Of a stretch of 5,507 nt of DNA, positions 1 to 5,415 are shown in pieces (position 1 is the stretch's first letter; the number at the start of each line of letters is the position of its first letter). Location of the stretch: assembly GCA_030017935.1 (NCBI GenBank), contig JASEGF010000055.1, forward strand, positions 5,429-10,935. The letters are read 5' to 3'. The position numbers and the translations under genes are program-made. The stretch is from Bacteroidales bacterium. GTDB lineage: Bacteria; Bacteroidota; Bacteroidia; Bacteroidales; DTU049. Below the pieces are notes generated by a model. It saw only the letters and a program-made list of their open reading frames with translations. It searched no databases and was not told the DNA's origin.

Positions 1-278
1 CCGGAATTTAAACTATAATCAACATCAATAGCATAGCCAAATTTAAATGATTCACAATTATTAATTTTTTCATCATTAATTAAAGAATCATTACTTACAT
101 AAGGAGTAATTACACTGTCCATTTTCTGTGAATTATAAATTCCAGTTTTTGGAATTATAGGACCTTCAGCAATTATTGTGGGAACCTGATCGTAAATAAC
201 GTTTATGAAAATTAAATTGAAAAAAATAAATGCAAATATGATTTTAATTATATTGCTGAAAATTGTTTTATATTTCAT
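1..278 (-). CDS. Exported protein, N-terminal fragment (possible secreted peptidase pro-region)
   Basis: An open frame starts at the ATG at 278-276 and runs without a stop to the window edge, giving 92 complete codons; the C-terminal part is missing. Residues 1-28 look like a signal peptide: Lys at positions 2, 4 and 12, then a Phe/Ile-rich hydrophobic stretch (IIFAFIFFNLIFINVIY). The mature part has no recognisable catalytic motif. Its segment FKFGYAIDVDYSLNS resembles the 'FGYA-x-DV' strand near the start of pro-regions in secreted trypsin-like or lysyl-endopeptidase-like proteins of Bacteroidota; this is recalled family similarity, not a search result. The start lies 20 bases after the stop of the upstream fibre/barrel gene on the same strand, so co-transcription is likely. 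No Shine-Dalgarno sequence is seen, which is usual in this phylum. That it is a real exported protein is fairly sure; the peptidase assignment is tentative. Confidence 0.6.
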   Translation of the reverse strand, partial: MKYKTIFSNIIKIIFAFIFFNLIFINVIYDQVPTIIAEGPIIPKTGIYNSQKMDSVITPYVSNDSLINDEKINNCESFKFGYAIDVDYSLNS

Positions 279-298
279 AATAATTGATATTTAACTTA

Positions 299-2350
299 TT
301 ATAAGACATATAATATTGATATCGATAAACCTACATTATTGAAGGTATTTATGTGATCTTCTTTTTCATAAACTATAGGATCTTTTTTACGATATTCAAT
401 AATCCTTATATGGGTAGATAAATTCATTTTGATTTTGCTCCATAATAAATATTCAATACCAAAACCAATATTTCCGGTATTCCCAAAATATTTTACTTCT
501 TTTAACTCATCAACATCTGAGCTATAAGCGGAATAATATTTACTAAGTAAATGAAAGTTATTATTCACATTTAGTGAAACAAAAGGGGAGAATTTACTAT
601 TGTCAAATGTTTTTTTAATCTTCAATTGTATAGGTATGGAAATTATTGAATAATCGTTTTTATTTATATAGGTCATTACAGCAGGACACACATCATCAGG
701 ATTAAAAGCACAATGATTATATGACCTGAAAATATCATAAGTCTGTATTATATAGTTCATTCCGCTTTGAATGTATATATAATCATTAATTTTAAATTCA
801 CCTATCAGACCAAACCTGTAATTTATGCTTGTTTTTTTTTCATTATTTTCAGCTTCATAAAAGTTTATCTCAGGAGAAAACAATAAGCCACACGAAAATT
901 TCCCTGTTTGACCGGAGGCTAAAATGCTAATTGAGTTTATCTTTTGTTTTAATTGCTCGTTTTTCTCTTTTAGATTTTCATTCTCTTTTTCCAATTTTTT
1001 CAATCTTTCATCCATTTCAAACAGATACAAGTAAATATCTTCTGTATTTTGGATTATACCTTGCATTGTTTTAAAGACAGGTACTCCGCTTTCTTTCATT
1101 TCGGATTCAGATAGCATGTATGGCATGTGAGAATTTTCAAAAATCATTTGTTTTCTTTTATCCAAAGGCATCAACTCATATTCTGGTAGAAAAACAAAAT
1201 CAGGCATACATGAAAACTCCTCTACAATCCATTCTTTTGATCGTATCGTTCCACATACATCAAGCTTATATTGTGGATCGGTAGTGCCTATGCCAACATT
1301 GCCTGTAAAATGTCCTGAGCCATCTACATCTAGTCTGTGTTCTGGCTTTCCAGTGCCTATACCCACATTCCCATCATTATTTATAAAAAATTTATAATTT
1401 CCCCACTCCCCTGTACTACCAAAAGGTTTCCAAATATTTAATCCTGCATCATTACCATCTTGTGCAGATATATACTCAATAGCCCATTCTCCTGTTTCTG
1501 TTGCCTCTACATTAGTAAATAAAATAGAGCGATTATCACCTAATCCGCTTAATAAAATGCTTCCATTAATGTGCAATGTCTTTTTTGGATCCATTGTACC
1601 TATACCTACATTACCTTTAGTAGTTATAGCTATTAGATTATTAGTATATGGGTTATTACTTGGATCATAAGCTTTGGTTCCAATAAATAATTTACTACTA
1701 TTGTCACTAGCAGTAATATCCCACCACGTGCCTCTTGGTAATCCTATAGGTATAGCACCTCCATATACTTCATCTTCTATTCTTAAAGTTGTTCCACTAA
1801 TATTTGGGTTCCCAGTAGATTTAATAGATACATTATGATTAAAATGAGGTGGTGCTACATAAGACCTGCCTTTTATATGAAAATTTACCAATGGCTGCCG
1901 TGTGCCAAAACCAAATTTGATATCTGAAAATTTATTTACATCTTCATTAGTTAATCCAAATACTAATGCTTCTTTACTTCCTGTTATTTCATCTCTGGAT
2001 AGCTCTCCCTGCCCCGGAACTATTGAACCATTTAGAGATATTGTATTGCCTACTTTTAATATACCTTTTATCTCTGCATTATGCAATATAGACAAATATG
2101 ATGCTTGCACTGTGCTATCTAAATATAAATTTTTACTAAAATATGCATTTGTCATTAAATTAAAATCTCCATTTTCACTGAAATAACCTCTTTTTAAGTT
2201 ATTTGTAAAGAAATTTAATGGTGCATAATTTATGCTACCTAATTTATTTGTATCATTTAGATTATTACCCCATACATAATATGCTTTATCTTGACAATAT
2301 GTATTAGATAAACTAAAAATGTTGATAATGATAATTATAATCAATATCAT
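299..2350 (-). CDS. Tail-fibre-like repeat protein with coiled coil and C-terminal outer-membrane beta-barrel
   Basis: 683 residues. Residues 1-20 form a very hydrophobic signal peptide (MILIIIIIINIFSLSNTYCQ). Residues 21-370 are a fibre-like region with three clear NVGIGT motifs (247-252, 328-333, 351-356), each followed by a 'P-x-x-x-L-x-V/I-x-G' strand, and a degenerate FGFGT copy at 146-150; this pattern is common in Bacteroidota fibre and adhesin-like proteins. Residues 371-440 match the conserved segment that usually follows (IRSKEWIVEE, then DFVFLPEYELMPL). Residues 446-475 are a coiled coil with hydrophobic or Asn positions at 450, 453, 457, 460, 464, 467, 471 and 474. Residues 483-683 have about eight amphipathic strands with alternating long loops and short turns, as in PorT/OmpA-size barrels. 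It probably sits in the outer membrane; its function is unknown. No S74 endosialidase chaperone is recognisable. The start is the only usable one: the frame stays open upstream to a stop at 2414-2416 but has no ATG, GTG or TTG. Confidence 0.85.
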   Translation of the reverse strand: MILIIIIIINIFSLSNTYCQDKAYYVWGNNLNDTNKLGSINYAPLNFFTNNLKRGYFSENGDFNLMTNAYFSKNLYLDSTVQASYLSILHNAEIKGILKVGNTISLNGSIVPGQGELSRDEITGSKEALVFGLTNEDVNKFSDIKFGFGTRQPLVNFHIKGRSYVAPPHFNHNVSIKSTGNPNISGTTLRIEDEVYGGAIPIGLPRGTWWDITASDNSSKLFIGTKAYDPSNNPYTNNLIAITTKGNVGIGTMDPKKTLHINGSILLSGLGDNRSILFTNVEATETGEWAIEYISAQDGNDAGLNIWKPFGSTGEWGNYKFFINNDGNVGIGTGKPEHRLDVDGSGHFTGNVGIGTTDPQYKLDVCGTIRSKEWIVEEFSCMPDFVFLPEYELMPLDKRKQMIFENSHMPYMLSESEMKESGVPVFKTMQGIIQNTEDIYLYLFEMDERLKKLEKENENLKEKNEQLKQKINSISILASGQTGKFSCGLLFSPEINFYEAENNEKKTSINYRFGLIGEFKINDYIYIQSGMNYIIQTYDIFRSYNHCAFNPDDVCPAVMTYINKNDYSIISIPIQLKIKKTFDNSKFSPFVSLNVNNNFHLLSKYYSAYSSDVDELKEVKYFGNTGNIGFGIEYLLWSKIKMNLSTHIRIIEYRKKDPIVYEKEDHINTFNNVGLSISILYVL

Positions 2351-2447
2351 TGCATTTTTTAAATTACCTGTACTTGCTTTAAATTTTACTATTCGTTCAA
2401 TAATTATAATATTTTAATGTTAATTTTAGACATATATATATTTTATA

Positions 2448-2455
2448 CAAAGATA
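2448..2455 (-). promoter_or_regulatory. Putative Bacteroidota -7 element (TATCTTTG) for the fibre/barrel gene
   Basis: Read on the minus strand this is TATCTTTG, an exact match to the Bacteroidota primary-sigma -7 consensus TAnnTTTG. It would give a leader of roughly 90 bases before the start at 2350. At the expected -33 distance (about 2475-2480) the sequence is ATAGTTA, a poor match to TTTG. The motif is short and the DNA AT-rich, so a chance match is possible. Confidence 0.4.
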
Positions 2456-2551
2456 CATATTTTTTTTTATTTTTAACTATGTGAAAATAAAATGTCAATA
2501 ACTTTTTTTTATGAAATAACGTCAAAGTTTTGAACAATCTATGTTTTTTTT

Positions 2552-2662
2552 AGGAGACAAGGCGATTGGGAGACGAGGTGACTGGGTGACGGGGAGAGAA
2601 GGAGATAAGTGATAAGTGATTAGTGATAGGTAAAAGGTAAAAGGTAAAAGGTGAAGGTGATA
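2552..2662. repeat. Purine-rich short tandem array switching from 8-base to 7-base units
   Basis: Seven 8-base units of the form (A/G)GG-N-GA-(C/T/G)-N run from 2552 to 2607 (AGGAGACA, AGGCGATT, GGGAGACG, AGGTGACT, GGGTGACG, GGGAGAGA, AGGAGATA). Then come 7-base units: AGTGATA, AGTGATT, AGTGATA (2608-2628), three exact GGTAAAA (2629-2649), a 6-base GGTGAA and a final GGTGATA (2656-2662). Nearly all G/A on the plus strand, with hardly any C, it stands out sharply from the AT-rich flanks. It resembles the short tandemly repeated repetitive (STRR) sequences described in filamentous cyanobacteria and similar intergenic arrays in other phyla. It is not coding in any obvious way. Confidence 0.85.
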
Positions 2663-2751
2663 GGGTTGATGTGTTGAGAGAATAATGTTTTACAATATTT
2701 TAACTTTCTTCACCTCTACTCTACTATTTATTCTAATATTTTTTACATTAA

Positions 2752-2782
2752 TTTATATATTTTACAATTTTTATTATTTTTG
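2752..2782 (+). promoter_or_regulatory. Putative Bacteroidota-type promoter for sucD
   Basis: TTTA at 2752-2755 (one mismatch to the -33 TTTG) is followed after 19 bases by TATTTTTG at 2775-2782, an exact match to the -7 consensus TAnnTTTG. Spacing fits the 19-21 bases known for Bacteroidota primary-sigma promoters. Transcription would start near 2789, leaving about 15 bases before the sucD ATG. The -33 mismatch and AT-rich context limit confidence. Confidence 0.45.
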
Positions 2783-2803
2783 CTATAATTTTAAATAGAG
2801 ACT

Positions 2804-3676
2804 ATGAGTATATTAGTAAATTCACAATCAAGAGTACTCGTACAAGGTATTACTGGCAAGGAAGGAAGTTTTCATACACAACAAATGATAGAATATGGTA
2901 CCCAAGTAGTAGGTGGAGTCTCACCAGGCAAAGGTGGCAAAATATATTTAGATGTACCAATTTTCAATACCGTAGAAAAAGCTGTGGCAGAGACTGGTGC
3001 AAATGTATCAATAATTTTCGTACCAGCACCTTTCGCAGCAGATGCTATTATAGAGTCTGCAGCTTCTGGTATAGACTTGATTGTATGTATAACAGAGAGG
3101 ATACCTGTGCAAGATATGATTAAAGTAAAAGCATTCCTCAAAAATACAAAAACACGACTCATCGGTCCTAACTGTCCTGGCTTAATAACACCTGAAGAAG
3201 CCAAGGTAGGAATAATGCCAGGATTCATCCACAAAAAAGGAACTATAGGTATAGCAAGCAGAAGTGGGACTCTAAGCTACGAAGTTGTTTATCAACTTAC
3301 AGAATTAGGATTAGGACAATCTACAGGTGTAGGAATAGGCGGAGATCCTATACTAGGAAGTTCTATGAAAGAAATAGTTGAACTTTTTATGTATGATGAT
3401 AACACTGAAGCAATTGTCGTGGTTGGTGAAATCGGTGGAAATACTGAAAATGAAATGGCTGATTTCGTAAAAGAGCATCCTCTAAAACCAGTATTTGCCT
3501 TTATATCAGGTGTAACTGCTCCAAAAGGTCGTACCATGGGACATGCTGGTGCTATTATTGGTGGTAAAGATGATACTGCTCAAGCTAAAAAAAATTATTT
3601 AAAATCTTGTGGCATCAATATTATAGATAGTCCTGCTGATATTGGAAAAACAGTATATAATTTTTTAAAAAAATAG
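2804..3676 (+). CDS. sucD: Succinyl-CoA synthetase (succinate--CoA ligase), alpha subunit
   Basis: 290 residues, the usual full length. With the beta subunit SucC it catalyses the reversible conversion of succinyl-CoA plus NDP and phosphate to succinate, CoA and NTP in the TCA cycle, in the cytoplasm. The N-terminal CoA-binding Rossmann domain carries QGITGKEGSFHT (14-25), with VGGVSPGKGG at 36-45. GPNCPGLITP (121-130) is the conserved ligase signature. GIGGDP (178-183) and GEIGG (208-212) follow in the second domain. The active-site phosphohistidine lies in GRTMGHAGAIIGG and is His247 here (His246 in E. coli). The start is the only sensible one: the CoA-binding domain begins right after it. 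The beta-subunit gene sucC is not in the window; separate sucC and sucD loci are common in Bacteroidota. The gene appears intact and has its own promoter-like motif, with a hairpin at its stop codon. Confidence 0.97.
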   Translation: MSILVNSQSRVLVQGITGKEGSFHTQQMIEYGTQVVGGVSPGKGGKIYLDVPIFNTVEKAVAETGANVSIIFVPAPFAADAIIESAASGIDLIVCITERIPVQDMIKVKAFLKNTKTRLIGPNCPGLITPEEAKVGIMPGFIHKKGTIGIASRSGTLSYEVVYQLTELGLGQSTGVGIGGDPILGSSMKEIVELFMYDDNTEAIVVVGEIGGNTENEMADFVKEHPLKPVFAFISGVTAPKGRTMGHAGAIIGGKDDTAQAKKNYLKSCGINIIDSPADIGKTVYNFLKK

Positions 3677-3696
3677 AACCATTTTTTCGGTTCTAT
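3673..3696 (+). terminator. Hairpin at the sucD stop codon, possible terminator
   Basis: ATAGAACC (3673-3680) pairs perfectly with GGTTCTAT (3689-3696) around an 8-base loop (ATTTTTTC). The left arm contains the sucD TAG stop. The following sequence (AAAGTTTTATAT) has only a short T run, so it is a weak intrinsic terminator or an mRNA 3'-end stabiliser. It may separate sucD from the propeller gene 88 bases on. Confidence 0.45.
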
Positions 3697-3705
3697 AAAG
3701 TTTTA

Positions 3706-3755
3706 TATGGATAAGGAGAAAAAAAATTTTTTATAATATAGCATGGCAATCCATA
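3706..3755. repeat. Inverted repeat flanking an A8T6 tract upstream of the propeller gene
   Basis: TATGGAT (3706-3712) is the reverse complement of ATCCATA (3749-3755). The space between holds an A8T6 palindromic tract (3719-3732) and TATAAT (3732-3737). It could be a weak secondary structure or a bent-DNA regulatory site ahead of the gene at 3765. The arms are only 7 bases, so it may be chance. Confidence 0.25.
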
Positions 3756-3764
3756 AAAAATTAA

Positions 3765-5117
3765 ATGGATATGAAAAATTTAAAATTTTCATTAAGAAAT
3801 ACTCACAAGGACCCTATGGGTAATATTACATTTATTACAATACTTTTATCATTAATATTATTTAATGGGGTCAATAATAAATCCCATGCCCAGGCACCAA
3901 CCATTCAGTGGCAAAAATGCATCGGCGGTACAAATGTGGATTATGCAAAATCCATTCAGCAGACAAGTGATGGAGGATTTATTGTGGCTGGTTACACAGA
4001 GTCCAATGACGGCGATGTGTCGGGAAATCATGGATTAGGTGAAGCATGGGTAGTGAAACTTAACAGTTCTGGGAATTTTGAATGGCAAAAATGCCTCGGC
4101 GGTACAAATACAGATATTGCAAACTCCATTCAGCAGACAAGTGATGGGGGATTTATTGTGGCTGGTTACACATTTTCCAATGACGGCGATGTGTCGGGGA
4201 ATCATGGAGGTAGTGATGCTTGGGTAGTGAAACTTAACAGTTCAGGAGATATTGAATGGCAAAAATGCCTCGGCGGAACAAGTTGGGATGAGGCATACTA
4301 CATCCAGCAGACAAATAATAGTGGATTTATTGTGGCTTGTAAAACAAATTCCAATAATGGTGATGTGTCGGGAAATCATGGAGGTGATGACTATTGGGTA
4401 GTGAAACTTAACAGTTCAGGGGATATTGAATGGCAAAAATGCCTAGGTGGAACAAGTTGGGAAGTGGCGTACACCATTCAGCAGACAAGTGATGGGGGAT
4501 TTATTGTGGCTGGTTACACAAATTCCAATGATGGCGATGTGTCGGGAAATCATGGATATTTTGACGCTTGGGTAGTGAAACTTAACAGTTCAGGGAATAT
4601 TGAATGGCCAAAATGTCTCGGCGGAACAGGTAATGATTATGCAAACTCCATCCAGCAAACAAGTGATGGTGGATTTATTGTGGCTGGTGAAACATATTCC
4701 AATGACGACGATGTATCGGGGAATCATGGATATTTTGACTATTGGGTAGTGAAACTTAACAGCTTAGGGGATATTGAATGGCAAAAATGCCTCGGCGGAA
4801 CAGGTAATGATTATGCATATTCCATCCAGCAGACAAGTGATAGTGGATTTATTGTGGCTGGTTTCACAAATTCCAATGACGGCGATGTGTCGGGGAATCA
4901 TGGAGGATATTATGACGCTTGGGTAGTGAAACTTAACAGTTCAGGGAATATTGAATGGCATAAATGCCTAGGCGGAACAAATGATGATAGAGCAAACTCC
5001 ATTCAGCAGACAAGTGATGGTGGATTTATTGTGGCTGTTTACACAATGTCCAATGACGGCGATGTGTCGGGGAATCATGGATATTCTGACTATTGGGTAG
5101 TGAAACTTAACAAATGA
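3765..5117 (+). CDS. Exported seven-repeat beta-propeller protein (sorting domain lost by frameshift)
   Basis: 450 residues. Residues 1-43 form a signal peptide: a basic n-region, a hydrophobic core ITILLSLILF (21-32) and a likely cut near SHAQA (40-44). The first Met fits; Met3 is also possible, and Met18 would remove the positive charges. Residues 47-450 are seven repeats of 58 residues (repeat 6 has 59, the last is cut to 55). Each reads W-Q-K-C-L-G-G-T, a variable patch, SIQQTSDGGFIVAGYT, SNDGDVSGNHG, a second variable patch, then WVVKLNSSG. The array begins with the WQKCLGG strand and ends with the WVVKLN strand, as expected if the first strand closes the last blade of a seven-bladed ring. 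Such repeats are common in T9SS-exported Bacteroidota proteins; the ligand is unknown. The frame ends at TGA (5115-5117), and the expected C-terminal sorting domain lies just downstream in the +1 frame. As encoded, the product should stay in the periplasm. Confidence 0.85.
   Translation: MDMKNLKFSLRNTHKDPMGNITFITILLSLILFNGVNNKSHAQAPTIQWQKCIGGTNVDYAKSIQQTSDGGFIVAGYTESNDGDVSGNHGLGEAWVVKLNSSGNFEWQKCLGGTNTDIANSIQQTSDGGFIVAGYTFSNDGDVSGNHGGSDAWVVKLNSSGDIEWQKCLGGTSWDEAYYIQQTNNSGFIVACKTNSNNGDVSGNHGGDDYWVVKLNSSGDIEWQKCLGGTSWEVAYTIQQTSDGGFIVAGYTNSNDGDVSGNHGYFDAWVVKLNSSGNIEWPKCLGGTGNDYANSIQQTSDGGFIVAGETYSNDDDVSGNHGYFDYWVVKLNSLGDIEWQKCLGGTGNDYAYSIQQTSDSGFIVAGFTNSNDGDVSGNHGGYYDAWVVKLNSSGNIEWHKCLGGTNDDRANSIQQTSDGGFIVAVYTMSNDGDVSGNHGYSDYWVVKLNK
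3903..5114 (+). repeat. Seven in-frame tandem repeats of 174 bases
   Basis: Units begin at 3903, 4077, 4251, 4425, 4599, 4773 and 4950; unit 6 is 177 bases and unit 7 is cut to 165. Some codon runs are identical in all seven, including silent positions: GGATTTATTGTGGCT (15 bases) and TGGGTAGTGAAACTTAAC (18 bases). Unit 3 is the most divergent. Base composition is clearly richer in G+C than the flanks. The pattern fits recent duplication or ongoing gene conversion. Confidence 0.95.
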
Positions 5118-5121
5118 GCCG

Positions 5122-5415
5122 ATGAGAATAAATGAAATAGAAAATTACAATTTACTCTCAATATACCCCAATCCATTCACAGAAAATGCAATAATAACTT
5201 TTGATAATCCGAAAAATGAAAAATACAGATTGCTTATTATAGATGTTACAGGAAAGGTAGTAATGGAAATTAATGAAATTTATGGAAATACAGTAGAAAT
5301 TGATGGAAGTAAGTTGTCTGCTGGGGTTTATGTCTTTGAACTGACCTGCGATCAATGCGCTTTGGCAGGCAAAGAAGGAGAGAAGTTGTTCAGGGGGAGG
5401 TTTGTGGTAGAGTAA
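5122..5415 (+). CDS. T9SS type A sorting domain, detached C-terminus of the propeller gene
   Basis: 97 residues from the first ATG; the frame is open from 5104, just after an in-frame TGA at 5101-5103. It is almost entirely a T9SS type A C-terminal sorting domain: SIYPNPF (residues 13-19), the IDVTGKVV strand (40-47), LSAGVYVFEL (65-74) and a basic end FRGRFVVE. In complete proteins this domain directs the cargo through the PorV/PorU attachment complex at the outer membrane. Alone, without a signal peptide, it could not be exported, so a separate gene makes little sense. It lies in the +1 frame relative to the propeller ORF, four bases after its stop. Dropping one base at the TGA joins them as VVKLNKEPMRINEIENYN, which reads like a normal linker. 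Best read as the frameshifted 3' end of the same gene. An insertion with CDQC (76-79) between the last two strands is unusual. Confidence 0.8.
   Translation: MRINEIENYNLLSIYPNPFTENAIITFDNPKNEKYRLLIIDVTGKVVMEINEIYGNTVEIDGSKLSAGVYVFELTCDQCALAGKEGEKLFRGRFVVE

Larger units (their letters stand above)
2351..2803. other. Divergent intergenic region (453 bases)
   Basis: This gap separates the minus-strand fibre/barrel gene from plus-strand sucD. Most of it is very AT-rich. It contains a TAnnTTTG-type motif facing left, a purine-rich short tandem array (2552-2662) preceded by a run of eight T (2544-2551), and a TAnnTTTG-type motif facing right. A short hydrophobic open frame (2685-2798) lies in it but is judged unlikely to be a gene. 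No RNA gene is recognisable. Confidence 0.7.

Noticed and set aside
1902..2186. Plus-strand open frame of 94 codons inside the fibre/barrel gene.
   Set aside because: It is antisense to a gene with clear fibre motifs; no start context or recognisable family.
299..2350. Prophage tail-fibre gene.
   Set aside because: Signal peptide and C-terminal outer-membrane barrel indicate a cell-envelope protein, and no phage genes are nearby.
2552..2662. CRISPR array.
   Set aside because: Units are 6-8 bases with no spacers and no cas genes; a short tandem repeat.
2872..3537. Two minus-strand open frames inside sucD.
   Set aside because: Antisense shadows of a highly conserved gene; their sequence follows from sucD codon use.
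2804..3676. sucD without adjacent sucC as an anomaly.
   Set aside because: Separate sucC and sucD loci are common in Bacteroidota, and the protein is full length with all key residues.
3743..3823. 26-codon frame (starts MAIHKKLNGYEK) overlapping the start of the propeller gene, with AAGGAG upstream at 3713-3718.
   Set aside because: The SD-like sequence is about 25 bases too far away, the peptide resembles nothing known, and the overlapping frame encodes a convincing signal peptide.
5115..5136. TGA at 5115-5117 read as selenocysteine or tryptophan to reach the sorting domain.
   Set aside because: Readthrough in the same frame meets another TGA six codons later and never enters the sorting-domain frame; a frame change is required.
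5158..5355. Minus-strand open frame of 65 codons across the sorting domain.
   Set aside because: Antisense to a clear YPNPF sorting domain; no family resemblance.
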